A stretch of DNA of 64,000 bases from contig JANQRK010000075.1 of NCBI GenBank assembly GCA_028284585.1, forward strand, positions 1 through 64,000. Reading direction: 5' to 3'. Numbering within the stretch: position 1 is the first letter of the stretch; each line of letters starts with the position of its first letter. A program made the translations under genes and the position numbers. Of the stretch, positions 8,501 through 21,093 are shown in pieces. Source of the DNA: Chromatiales bacterium. Lineage in GTDB: Bacteria > Pseudomonadota > Gammaproteobacteria > Chromatiales > Chromatiaceae. Under the pieces are notes generated by a model. It ran no database searches and had not been told where the DNA came from. It saw nothing but the letters and a program-made list of their open reading frames with translations.

Positions 8501-10219
8501 ATGCGTATCCTTTTTGTCCACCCCAACTACCGATCAGGCGGCGCCGAGATCGCCGGCAACTGGTCGCCGGCATGGGTTGCCTATATCGCGGGGTATCTGA
8601 AGTCGGCCGGCTACGAGGACTACCGCTTCGTCGATGCCATGGTGGATGAACTCGACGAAGATCAATTGCGCGCGTTGTTCCGCGAAGAGCAATGGGATGT
8701 CATCGGCACCACGGCGATGACGCCGTCGATCTACGCGGCACAGCGCCTAACCGAGATCGCCAAAGAAGAACGACCCAATGCGCTGGTCTTCCTCGGCGGT
8801 GTGCACGGCACCTTTATGTACGAGCAAGTCCTCGAGGAGGCGCCCTGGATAGACGCGGTAGTGCGCGGTGAGGGTGAGGCCATCGTGCTCGACCTGGTGC
8901 GCGCGGTCGACGAAGGCCGTTGGCCGGCGGACCGTGATGCCGTCAAGGGCATCGCCTTTGCTGGCAACGACGGTGCGGCGGTTGCGACCGAGGCCGCGCC
9001 CTCGATCAGGGACCTCGACTCGATCTGGCCGGACTGGAGTGTGCTGGATTGGAAGAAGTACATCTACATCCCGATGAACGTGCCGGTCGCGACACCAAAC
9101 ATGGCGCGCGGTTGTCCCTTCACCTGCAGCTTTTGTTCGCAGTGGAAGTTCTGGCGCGACTACCGGGTGCGCGACCCCAAGCGGGTGGTCGACGAGATCG
9201 AGGAGCTGGTGAAGGTGCACGGCGTCGGCTTCTTCATCCTTGCCGACGAAGAGCCGACCATCAACAAGAACAAGTTCGTCGAGTTCTGCCAGGAGCTGAT
9301 CGACCGTGACCTGGGCGTGCTTTGGGGCATCAATACCCGGGTTACCGATGTGATGCGCGACGAAGACCTGCTGCCGTTCTACCGCAAGGCCGGTTTGGTG
9401 CATATCTCGCTGGGGACCGAGGCCGCCGCGCAGTTGAACCTGGATCGCTTCGTCAAGGAGACCACGGTCGCGCAGAACAAGCGCGCGATCCAGTTGCTGC
9501 GCGACAATGGCATCGTCACCGAGGCGCAGTTCATCGTCGGCCTCGAGAACGAGACCCGTGAGACCTTAGAAGAGACCTACCAGATGGTGATGGACTGGGG
9601 TGCCGACATGGCCAATTGGTCGATGTTCACACCCTGGCCGTTCTCCGATCTGTTCAGCGAGATGGGCGACAAGGTCGAGGTCTTCGACTATTCAAAGTAC
9701 AACTTCGTCTCGCCGATCATGAAGCCCGACAAGATCGACCGCGCCGAGTTACTCGATGGGGTCATGGCCAACTATCGTCGCTTTTATATGAAGAAGATGC
9801 TGCTTCAGTATCCCTTCGTGAAGGACAGGGTGCGCCGTAAATATTTGATCGGCTGCATCAAGGCCTTCTTCCGCAGTGCGGTCCAGCGCCGTTTCTACGA
9901 TCTGGGCAAGCACAATTACTGGGGCCCGCAGTTGAAGAAGCTGATCCGCTTCGACTACGACAAGAGCAAGTTGCAGATCGTCGAGCCGGACCACAATGCC
10001 TGGAAGAAGGCGCCGCCGGCCAAACGCAAGGCGCCGCAGGTGGCAGTTCCTGCAATCAAGGCCTGTGGTGGCGGTGGTGGGCATGTCTGCGAGGGCGGCT
10101 CAAAGCCGATCGACGTGGCATTGCCCCAGTCGGTCAATGTGGCCATACCCGGGGTCAGCGTGGCTGTGCCGCCGAAACAAGTTAACGTGGCGCCGCCGAA
10201 GCCGATGGGAGGTGCTTGA
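8501..10219 (+). CDS. bchE: Anaerobic Mg-protoporphyrin IX monomethyl ester cyclase
   Basis: BchE builds the isocyclic E ring of bacteriochlorophyll without oxygen, as a cobalamin-dependent radical SAM enzyme. The 572-residue protein has an N-terminal B12-binding-type domain (about 1-150, starting [14 protein letters not shown]), then the radical SAM cluster motif CPFTCSFC at about 205-212 and family-typical sequence to about residue 500. The C-terminus is unusual: after [14 protein letters not shown] it continues for about 40 residues of low-complexity V/A/P/K sequence. The ATG start at 8501 has a GGGAG-like site. It is separated from cobQ by 170 bp and may be co-regulated with it. The gene marks the organism as an anoxygenic phototroph. 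Confidence 0.93.
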   Translation: MRILFVHPNYRSGGAEIAGNWSPAWVAYIAGYLKSAGYEDYRFVDAMVDELDEDQLRALFREEQWDVIGTTAMTPSIYAAQRLTEIAKEERPNALVFLGGVHGTFMYEQVLEEAPWIDAVVRGEGEAIVLDLVRAVDEGRWPADRDAVKGIAFAGNDGAAVATEAAPSIRDLDSIWPDWSVLDWKKYIYIPMNVPVATPNMARGCPFTCSFCSQWKFWRDYRVRDPKRVVDEIEELVKVHGVGFFILADEEPTINKNKFVEFCQELIDRDLGVLWGINTRVTDVMRDEDLLPFYRKAGLVHISLGTEAAAQLNLDRFVKETTVAQNKRAIQLLRDNGIVTEAQFIVGLENETRETLEETYQMVMDWGADMANWSMFTPWPFSDLFSEMGDKVEVFDYSKYNFVSPIMKPDKIDRAELLDGVMANYRRFYMKKMLLQYPFVKDRVRRKYLIGCIKAFFRSAVQRRFYDLGKHNYWGPQLKKLIRFDYDKSKLQIVEPDHNAWKKAPPAKRKAPQVAVPAIKACGGGGGHVCEGGSKPIDVALPQSVNVAIPGVSVAVPPKQVNVAPPKPMGGA

Positions 10220-10389
10220 TCGCGCACCCGCTGTGCGCTCGGCCAAGGGGTCTCTGGCAGGAACCGATTGGCCGGCGCCTGGTGAGGGCCGGGCCGATGC
10301 CGCTCCGAGCACCGGCCCGCGCGCTTAGATCAGCCAGTCCCTAAGGCTTCGGCGTCGCGCCACGTTCGTTTGCGGCGCTCGCGCCCACT

Positions 10390-11958
10390 ATGTCCGACAT
10401 TCCGTCTTTTGCTGAAATCGAACTGCCGCCGTTGCGCGCGGCCGGCCCAAGGCGCGCCAAAGCACTGATGATCCAGGGCACCGCCTCGGATGTCGGTAAG
10501 AGCCTGTTGGTCGCTGGCCTGTGCCGCGCCTATCGACGGCGTGGTCTGATCGTGCGTCCTTTCAAAGCGCAGAACATGAGCAACAATGCGGCGGTCACCG
10601 AGGACAGCGATGCACCGCCCGGCCCCGACGGCGCAACGCCCCGCGGCGAGATCGGGCGCGCCCAGGCGCTGCAGGCAAGGGCCTGTGGCGTGCCGCCCTC
10701 GATCCATATGAACCCGGTGTTGCTCAAGCCGCAGACCAATGTCGGCAGCCAGGTGGTGTTGCGTGGGCGCGTGCTCGGTAACTGCCCGGCACGGGTCTAC
10801 CACCAGATGCGCCAACGGCTGATGCCCGCGGTACTCGACAGCTTCGAGCGCCTGTGCGCCGAGGCCGACCTGGTCTTGGTCGAGGGTGCCGGGAGCGGGG
10901 CCGAGGTCTACCTGCGCGACTGTGATATCACCAATATGCATTTCGCTGAGCGTGCCGAGGTGCCGGTTGTGATCGTCGGCGACCTGGACCGGGGCGGGAC
11001 CATGGCGTCCTTGGTTGGGACCTGGCTGCTGCTCGACCCGGCCGACCGCGCGCGCGTGGTCGGTTATCTGGTGAACAAATTCCGCGGCGACTTCTCGCTG
11101 TTCGAGCCGGCCTGCGCGACCATCACCGCGCACACCGGCTGGCCGTTCCTCGGTGTGCTGCGTTGGTTCGCCGGTGCCCACCGCCTACCGGCCGAGGACT
11201 CGCTGGCGCTCGAGCGACCGGCTGAGAATACCCAAGGTAGCTTGAGCATCGCGGTGCCGCGCTTGTCACGGGTCGCAAACTTCGACGACCTGGATCCGCT
11301 GGCCGCCGAACCGTCGGTCGATCTGCGCTGGGTGCAGCCCGGCCAACCCATCCCGGCCGAGACCGATGTGGTCATCCTGCCCGGTTCCAAGGCCACGCGC
11401 GCCGACCTCGACTGCCTGCATGCCGAAGGCTGGGCGACCGACATCCAGGCGCATGTGCGGCGCGGTGGACGGCTGCTCGGGCTGTGCGCCGGTTTTCAGA
11501 TGCTCGGCCGGGTGGTGCGCGACCCGCATGGGATCGAGGGTCTGCCGGGCGAGACTTTGGGCCTGGGTCTGCTCGATATCGAGACCCAGATCGGCGCCGA
11601 CAAGTGTCTTACCGAAATCAGTGGCATTGATCGGCGCAGTAATTGTCCGGTGACCGGCTATGAGATGCACATGGGCCGCACCCAAGGGGCCGGCCTTGGC
11701 CGGCCCTGGCTGCTGCTCGATGGCGTGGCGGGCGGCGCGCGGCCCGAGGGTGCCATCTCGGCCGACGGCCGGGTCATGGGTGGTTATCTGCATGGCATCT
11801 TCTCCGACGATGCCTTCCGTGCCCACTGGCTTGGTCAGGTGGGCGCCCAGGCCGCCGGCATCGACTTCGAGGCGCGTACCGAGGCGGCGCTCGACGACCT
11901 CGCGGATCACTGCGAGGAGAATCTGGATCTGGACGCCTTGTTGCGTCTGGCGCGCTGA
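10390..11958 (+). CDS. cobQ: Cobyric acid synthase (glutamine-hydrolysing)
   Basis: CobQ/CbiP amidates four side chains of adenosylcobyrinic acid a,c-diamide during cobalamin synthesis. The N-terminal dethiobiotin-synthetase-like domain has the P-loop [11 protein letters not shown] and the signature [10 protein letters not shown]. The C-terminal class I glutamine amidotransferase domain shows [10 protein letters not shown] with the nucleophile cysteine and GYLHGIF with the histidine. The residue after the cysteine is Ala rather than the commoner Gly. The length of 522 residues is normal. It sits between two B12-using enzymes, bchE and metH. I see no cobalamin riboswitch upstream. Confidence 0.95.
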   Translation: MSDIPSFAEIELPPLRAAGPRRAKALMIQGTASDVGKSLLVAGLCRAYRRRGLIVRPFKAQNMSNNAAVTEDSDAPPGPDGATPRGEIGRAQALQARACGVPPSIHMNPVLLKPQTNVGSQVVLRGRVLGNCPARVYHQMRQRLMPAVLDSFERLCAEADLVLVEGAGSGAEVYLRDCDITNMHFAERAEVPVVIVGDLDRGGTMASLVGTWLLLDPADRARVVGYLVNKFRGDFSLFEPACATITAHTGWPFLGVLRWFAGAHRLPAEDSLALERPAENTQGSLSIAVPRLSRVANFDDLDPLAAEPSVDLRWVQPGQPIPAETDVVILPGSKATRADLDCLHAEGWATDIQAHVRRGGRLLGLCAGFQMLGRVVRDPHGIEGLPGETLGLGLLDIETQIGADKCLTEISGIDRRSNCPVTGYEMHMGRTQGAGLGRPWLLLDGVAGGARPEGAISADGRVMGGYLHGIFSDDAFRAHWLGQVGAQAAGIDFEARTEAALDDLADHCEENLDLDALLRLAR

Positions 11959-12051
11959 CCGGCGGCGACCTGGTTCAAGGATTTTTGCTATTGTCCGCCT
12001 GTTGTATTCCGGCATTCCGGCCCGCATTCCCGAAAGAGTCCCAGACTGATT

Positions 12052-15816
<3,765 letters not shown>

Positions 15817-15956
15817 CAGGCAGTTGAAATTCTACTCATGCGGCACGATACGGCGTTAAAACTGGGCTCAAAATGCTCATTTGCTCGCTGTAAACTGCGC
15901 TTTCTCGCCCCGTTTTGCCTTGTCTCGCACTCGCCTGAGCGAATTTCAACAGCCTG
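15817..15956. repeat. Family A miniature inverted-repeat element, copy 1
   Basis: This 140-bp element is bounded by 16-bp imperfect inverted repeats (CAGGCAGTTGAAATTC on the left and gaatttcaacagcctg on the right). It closely matches the element at 23820-23960. It has no coding capacity. It abuts the metH stop codon, sharing TAACAGG. Confidence 0.85.
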
Positions 15957-16028
15957 TCGAAGGCAGCAGCTGTTGACGGCAGCATCTGGCCTCCTCAGGG
16001 AGCGCCATATCACCGGGGAGCATTGGGC

Positions 16029-18461
16029 ATGGCCGCCGACAATACCCATCGCACACCGCGCGTCTTCATCTCCTCGACGGTAAAGGACCTCACCGAGCAC
16101 TGGCTTGCTGTCGAACGCGCGGCGAGCAAGGCCGGTTTTCTCGCCCAACCCTGTGAGGATTGGGAGGCCTCGCCCAAGCAACCGCTGAGCAATTGCCTGG
16201 AGCGCGTCGACCAATGTCATGTGTTGGTCGCGATCCTGGCCGATTGGCACGGCTGGACGCCGGATGATCCGGGCAATACCGAGCATAAGAGCATCACCCG
16301 GCTGGAGTGCGAGCGAGCGGCGCTGAACGGCTATGCAGTGATCCCTTTTCTGCTCGATCCTGAATTTAACACTTGGCCGCTCGAGCACCGCGAGTCGTAT
16401 CGCATGACCGAGGCGATGGATCGTGATTTGACAGAAGAACAACTTCTGGCGCTGCAGCGCGAGGTCAAACGCAACAGGAATGCACTGGACGACTTTCGCA
16501 CCTGGTTGCAGACCGACCGCACGCGCAATCTCTTCACCTCGCCGGGCGATCTCGAAGAAAAGCTCGGCCGGGCATTGCGCACCTGGCTGGATGAAAACCC
16601 GGCGTTCAGGCCAGCGCAGAAGGCGGCGGGATTTGATGCCGCAGCCTATCTCGATTGGGTCCGTAGACAATGCGAATCGGTCGAGCTGCTCGGGATCGAT
16701 CAGCGTGAGGCCAACAATGTGCGTCTGCAGCAGGTCTATGTGCCGGCACGGGTCGCGGCCGAGCGCGATGAGGCTGCCGATCGCGAGCGGCCATGGGCGC
16801 TGTTGATCGATCGCATCGGTGCTGCGTCGCTGTATGTGCCCGGTGCCCCGGGTGCGGGCAAGTCGACCTTTTGCCGCTGGCTCGCCTTGATCCTGGCCGC
16901 GGGGGAAGTGCCGCCGCACCCGGTCGCGGTCCCCGATGAGTACACCGAGCGATTCCCGGCCGCGCTCAAGGGGCGCCTACCGATACTCTGTTACCTGCGC
17001 GATCTCAACGACCACCGATCGCTGCTGCGCGGTGGCGGGCGCTGGTTGCGCTGCGAGCTGGAGCAGGCGCTGGCCAACTGGTTCGACAAGACGCAGCCGG
17101 GGGGCTTGACCGGGTCCGCCTGGCGCGCGTTGTTGGAACAGGGTAGCTGCCTGCTGATCCTGGACGGTGTCGACGAGCTGCAGGCGTCTTTCGAAGAAAA
17201 CGGACAGCGCCATCGGCCGCGCGCCAATCTGCTTAGCGGGCTAGCCGATGCCTTGCCGCATTGGCAGCCGCAGGGCAATCGCCTGCTCTTGACCAGCCGC
17301 CCCTATGGCCTCGGCGTGGCAGATCGGCGCAAGCTGGGATTGGCCGCGGCCGAACTCGAGCCGCTGGATGACGCCCTGCAACAGGTCTTCATAAGGCGCT
17401 GGTATGCAGCGGTCGACCCGGCCCAGGCAGAGCTCAAGGGCGATGGCCTGATCGCGCACCTGGCCGAGCGCGACGATCTGCGCATGCTCGAAGACAGCCC
17501 GATGCTGCTCACCGCCCTGTGCGTACGTTACGACGAGGGTCGCCGGCTGCCACGTGATATCCATGCGCTGTACCACGCGATCATCAATCAGGTGTTGCAT
17601 GGCCGCTATCCAGATCCCGTCGAACAACAAGCGGTCCGCCGCCGCCTGGCCGCGGTGGCGCTGGCGATGCACACCGGCACGGCGATCGGCCAGACACGCC
17701 GCTCACCCGAAGCGGCCGTCGGCTATCATGAACTGGATGCCATCCTCACCGACTACGCCGGTCAGGAGCGGGCCAGCGAGGTCGGAACGACCGACGCCGC
17801 GGCCAAGCGCCAGGACCTGATATCATGCTCGGGACTGCTGCTGCCGCGCGGCGACGAACAGGCCGGGTTCTATCACCTGAGCTTTCAGGAATTCCTGGCC
17901 GCCGAGCGGCTGGATATCCTGCATCGCGACTTGGCCAGCTACTTGCGCCGATGTGCGGCCATCCCCGAATGGCACCGTACGCTAGTGTTTCTGTTCTGTG
18001 CCGTCGCCGAGGATCGCCCGCAGGTCGCGTTGGATGCCCTGCGCGAGGTCTTGTTGCCTTACCTCAGCCTGAAGGCGTTGGCCGAGGACCCCAATCCGGC
18101 TGAATTGCTGCTCGATTGCCTCGACATCGCCCAGGCACGGCGCTTGACGCTGACGGAGTTCACCGATGACCTAGCGCGAAGCTGTGAGGCGAGCCTGCAG
18201 GCCGAACTGGAACCGACAGTGCGCAACAGGATCTGGCTCGCCGCCGGCCGACTGGGCGCTGACCGGCGGCCTGGTGTGGGGGTCACCGACGGCATCCCGG
18301 ACATTGCCTGGTGCGAGGTGCCTGCCGGCCCTGTGATCCTAGAGCATGGCGCCGGGGAATACGCTGTCGGCGCATTCTCGATGGCACGCTACCCGGTCAC
18401 GCATGGTCAGTTTAAGGCCTGTGTCGACGCCGTCGACGGTTATCGCAATCCGGCTTGGTGA
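16029..18461 (+). CDS. DUF4062-NACHT NTPase, N-terminal part of an interrupted DUF4062-NACHT-FGE protein
   Basis: This is a STAND-type NTPase. A DUF4062 domain (TPRVFISSTVKDL to about residue 95) precedes a NACHT module with Walker A GAPGAGKSTFCRW at about 275, Walker B-like CLLILDGVDEL and the NACHT-typical FYHLSFQEFLAAERL. It then enters a formylglycine-generating-enzyme-like (FGE) domain (MARYPVTHGQFKACVD) and stops at a TGA in NPAW-stop. The same frame continues to 19025 with the rest of the FGE domain. Bacterial NACHT proteins are often anti-phage defence factors. I start at ATG 16029 (the track uses TTG 16023), 8 nt after GGGGAG. Loss of the C-terminal domain may leave it inactive. Confidence 0.85.
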   Translation: MAADNTHRTPRVFISSTVKDLTEHWLAVERAASKAGFLAQPCEDWEASPKQPLSNCLERVDQCHVLVAILADWHGWTPDDPGNTEHKSITRLECERAALNGYAVIPFLLDPEFNTWPLEHRESYRMTEAMDRDLTEEQLLALQREVKRNRNALDDFRTWLQTDRTRNLFTSPGDLEEKLGRALRTWLDENPAFRPAQKAAGFDAAAYLDWVRRQCESVELLGIDQREANNVRLQQVYVPARVAAERDEAADRERPWALLIDRIGAASLYVPGAPGAGKSTFCRWLALILAAGEVPPHPVAVPDEYTERFPAALKGRLPILCYLRDLNDHRSLLRGGGRWLRCELEQALANWFDKTQPGGLTGSAWRALLEQGSCLLILDGVDELQASFEENGQRHRPRANLLSGLADALPHWQPQGNRLLLTSRPYGLGVADRRKLGLAAAELEPLDDALQQVFIRRWYAAVDPAQAELKGDGLIAHLAERDDLRMLEDSPMLLTALCVRYDEGRRLPRDIHALYHAIINQVLHGRYPDPVEQQAVRRRLAAVALAMHTGTAIGQTRRSPEAAVGYHELDAILTDYAGQERASEVGTTDAAAKRQDLISCSGLLLPRGDEQAGFYHLSFQEFLAAERLDILHRDLASYLRRCAAIPEWHRTLVFLFCAVAEDRPQVALDALREVLLPYLSLKALAEDPNPAELLLDCLDIAQARRLTLTEFTDDLARSCEASLQAELEPTVRNRIWLAAGRLGADRRPGVGVTDGIPDIAWCEVPAGPVILEHGAGEYAVGAFSMARYPVTHGQFKACVDAVDGYRNPAW

Positions 18462-19025
18462 GCCGATGAATGGCTGGAGCAGGGGTGGGTCGATCCGCAA
18501 TCGCCAACCGCCGTGCACTGGCGCGAGGCCAATGCGCCGCGCGAGGGTGTTGCTTGGCCCGAGGCAGTTGCCTTTTGTCGCTGGCTGGATACGCGCCTGC
18601 GCAACCAGGGCCACGTTGTGTCCGATCGGCAGCTGCGCCTGCCGACAGAACTTGAGTGGCAGCAGGCCGCGACCGGTGGCGATCCCGAGCATACTCATCC
18701 CTGGGGACCGGACTGGGCAGCGCACGCACTCAACGCCGAGGGGACGATCGGCCGAACCTCAGCGGTCGGTATTTATCAACAAGGTGTCTCGCCAGTCGGC
18801 GCGCTGGACATGGTCGGCAACTGCTGGGAATGGTGCCTGAATCCCCATGACGACCCCACTGCGTTCGCACTGGAAGGGGACGATAAGCGCGCGCTGCGCG
18901 GCGGCTCCTGGATCACTGATCAAGTCAACTGCCGCGCGGCCTGCTGCCTCATCGCCGCGCCAGGCTACCGCAATGACGACGTCGGTTTTCGCGTGTGTTT
19001 GTCGTCTCCCATCGCGGGCTACTGA
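18462..19025 (+). pseudogene. Detached C-terminal FGE domain of the NACHT gene
   Basis: In frame with the preceding gene after the TGA at 18459-18461, this stretch holds the remaining FGE/SUMF1-like fold: LPTELEWQQAA, GNCWEWC, RGGSW and VGFRVC are all intact. Reading through the TGA gives a 998-residue protein of the DUF4062-NACHT-FGE type. A tryptophan would fit at the TGA, so a single TGG-to-TGA change is the simplest explanation. A GTG at 18513 could in principle start a separate product. No decay is visible downstream, so the mutation may be recent, or a sequencing error. Confidence 0.8.
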
Positions 19026-19275
19026 GCACTGCGGCACTGAGTTGCTGAACCGGCGGTCTCAGGCTTGCGCTGCCCTCGACGAATCGGGTGCTACTGTCGC
19101 GCCGAATTGCCAGGTGCTCCGCAAATCGCGGCTTTCAGAGTCCTTAACGGCATCGCCATCTTTTGATTATTCTTTCGGTCTTAGAAGGCTTGTATCGAAG
19201 CCATGTATCACCAATCACTTGGCAAGGATTTCTGCTGGCAGCGAGCAACTCGACTACCGAAGAGGAGACAACGCA

Positions 19276-19929
19276 ATGAGGACGCGCGTGGAGATGCTAA
19301 AAGAAATGGGCGTAGCGACCGAGGATGCGGAGCAGTACATCGGAGACCTGGAGGAGGTGCTCCCGAAGTACGGCATTGCTGATTCGAAATTGCGTTTGGC
19401 GCATTTCTTCTCCCAGGTGCTGCATGAATCGGGCAGCATGAAATACGATATGGAGAATCTGAACTATTCAGCCAAGGCCTTGCGTGCCGTGTTCGGCAAA
19501 TACTTCAAGACCAAGCGCGAGGCAGAGGCCTATGCGCGCCAACCCGAGAAGATTGCCAACCGGGTGTATGCCAAGCGCATGGGAAATGGTAGCGAGGCCA
19601 GCGGTGACGGCTGGCGGTACCGTGGGCGTGGCCTCATACAGCTAACAGGCAAGAACAACTACCAGGCGTTTGCCGCATGGATCGAAGACGAGCGCGTGCT
19701 CGAAGATCCGGATCTTGTCGCCACCGAGTATGCAGTGCAGTCGGCGGTGTTTTACTGGGACAGACACAAGCTCAACAAGATCGCCGACCGGGATGACGTA
19801 GAGCGGTTGACCAAGCGCATCAATGGGGGTCTGAATGGTCTGGCGCACCGCAAGGAGTTGCTGAACAAGGCGAACGGGCTGCTGGCCATGCTCGAACTCG
19901 ACCTCAAACCGGCGAGGAGAACGGCCTAG
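19276..19929 (+). CDS. Glycoside hydrolase family 19 (chitinase/endolysin-like)
   Basis: The 217-residue protein shows GH19 motifs: LAHFFSQVLHESGSMKYD with the catalytic-type glutamate, NLNYSAKALRAVFGKYF and YRGRGLIQLTGKNNYQ. Short GH19 proteins of this form are common as phage endolysins and as peptidoglycan-cleaving toxins; larger ones are chitinases. There is no signal peptide, which suits an endolysin or a protein exported by another system. The track ORF begins at 18847, but ATG 19276, placed 8 nt after AGAGGAG, is clearly the start. It follows the NACHT gene in the cassette downstream of metH; no holin is seen. Confidence 0.88.
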   Translation: MRTRVEMLKEMGVATEDAEQYIGDLEEVLPKYGIADSKLRLAHFFSQVLHESGSMKYDMENLNYSAKALRAVFGKYFKTKREAEAYARQPEKIANRVYAKRMGNGSEASGDGWRYRGRGLIQLTGKNNYQAFAAWIEDERVLEDPDLVATEYAVQSAVFYWDRHKLNKIADRDDVERLTKRINGGLNGLAHRKELLNKANGLLAMLELDLKPARRTA

Positions 19930-20040
19930 ACGGCTTGTCGCCATGTGGGCAGCTCCTACATCGGGTTTATGCAGGCCCCCATGAGTAACAGCAGCGGGTT
20001 CGGTTTAGGGTTGGGCCGCCGATAAACCGACAAGCATCCG

Positions 20041-20105
20041 ATCGAGGACTATGACGCTCGACCAGGCGGAGCATTGGTTGTCCTCAATGTTGGGTTAGGA
20101 TCCCA
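20041..20105 (+). pseudogene. Decayed duplicate of the metH 3' end
   Basis: The stretch gaggactatgacgctcgac and the bases after it reproduce the end of metH (gaggactatg...acgctcgac...). One 17-nt deletion falls between two ATG triplets, and roughly ten substitutions occur in the last 54 bases. The peptide would read MTLDQAEHWLSSMLG where metH has [15 protein letters not shown]. It is not expressed as a gene; it marks a past duplication or insertion at the 3' end of metH. Confidence 0.75.
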
Positions 20106-20131
20106 AAGATAGCCACCCGTAGGAACTGAAA

Positions 20132-20551
20132 ATGGATCTGCGTAGTGCCCTTATCGCCGTCACCATTGTCATCGCCATGGCAACGTATGCCGTTGCCCAG
20201 GGGTCGGCGTGCCCTGCAGACCTTCAGAGCAGTGTCACGCCACTGTCCGAGGATGGGGAGATGATCGGCAGACCCACACAGCCATCCAGTGAGGCAGCGC
20301 CGGGCACGCAGCCTGGCTTTGGTGTGAATCGACCTGGCCAGCTACCGCTTACGGTCAAGCCGAGCGGGGATGGTCGCTACAGCATCAACAGGCCCGGCCA
20401 ATTGCCCGACTCGGTCAGCGAGAGTGCACAAGGTGGCTATACCATCAACAAGCCGGGGCAGATTCCTACCCGGCTGACTCCCACCGGTGACGGTGGCTAC
20501 AAGATCAATAAGCCGGGGGAGCTGCCGACCTTCGTGACGCCGATCAAGTAG
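20132..20551 (+). CDS. Secreted protein with 20-residue tandem repeats
   Basis: The 139-residue protein has a signal peptide (MDLRSALIAVTIVIAMATYAVAQG) and then four tandem units of about 20 residues with the core Y-x-I-N-[RK]-P-G-[QE]-[LI]-P followed by a variable, threonine/serine-rich stretch and DGG. The first unit begins FGVNRPGQLP, the last YKINKPGELP. I know no family with this repeat. The regular unit suggests a small beta-rich periplasmic or surface protein. The ATG at 20132 follows an AGGAACTGAAA site. It lies just downstream of the metH fragment. Confidence 0.75.
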   Translation: MDLRSALIAVTIVIAMATYAVAQGSACPADLQSSVTPLSEDGEMIGRPTQPSSEAAPGTQPGFGVNRPGQLPLTVKPSGDGRYSINRPGQLPDSVSESAQGGYTINKPGQIPTRLTPTGDGGYKINKPGELPTFVTPIK

Positions 20552-20609
20552 ATTGGGTCCTCGTTACCTGAACCCGTATCTCGCGCGTACCGCAACCGGA
20601 TTGCCAGCC

Positions 20610-20900
20610 ATGCATGAATGTCCACATTGCCATGCCGAGATCGGTGCAAGGGCGCTGAGCCAACAAGCGGTGTTCGCGCGCTATAGGATCTGTCCAAGTT
20701 GCAGTGGCAAGTTTACTGTTGATCGGGCTACGAAGTATCGTCAGATAGCTTGCATCGTCCTTGCCATGTTGTCTCTGGTGCTTAGCTTGCTGCTGATCTT
20801 CGATGACTGGGCTTGGCTAGGTCTGGCGGTCTCGAGTTATCTGGCCCTGGGTGTGATGATCTACTGGGGTAACAAGCGACTGTTATTTGTGCCCTATTGA
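20610..20900 (+). CDS. Small zinc-ribbon membrane protein
   Basis: The 96-residue protein starts MHECPHCHAEIG. Two CxxC pairs (CPHC and CPSC, about 25 residues apart) form a zinc-ribbon-like head, followed by two membrane segments (about 48-68 and 70-88). The track starts at 20553, but ATG 20610 directly precedes the zinc ribbon and is preferred. The function is unknown. It reads in the same direction as the repeat protein and the flippase. Confidence 0.65.
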   Translation: MHECPHCHAEIGARALSQQAVFARYRICPSCSGKFTVDRATKYRQIACIVLAMLSLVLSLLLIFDDWAWLGLAVSSYLALGVMIYWGNKRLLFVPY

Positions 20901-21093
20901 ATGACAGGGGCACACCCTTGAAGAAGGGGTATGCTGAGTCCAAGGCAGCGACGCGCTGCCATGAACATTGCACCAGCAGTTACTACTCGCACAGACGTGG
21001 CTAGCGCGCAAATGTTTCTTGCCTACCTTGATTGGATGTCCATCGGCGTCCCCGGACAACCTGCGCGGATCGGCGAATGAACCGCTAATCGGC

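Noticed and set aside
10220-10389. Cobalamin riboswitch upstream of cobQ
   Set aside because: I looked for a B12-box-like sequence and conserved stems before cobQ and metH and saw none; only a GC-rich hairpin is present.
18459-18461. Selenocysteine or other recoding at the TGA in the NACHT gene
   Set aside because: The position is not a catalytic cysteine, the local sequence suits a tryptophan, and no SECIS-like element was evident. A nonsense change is simpler.
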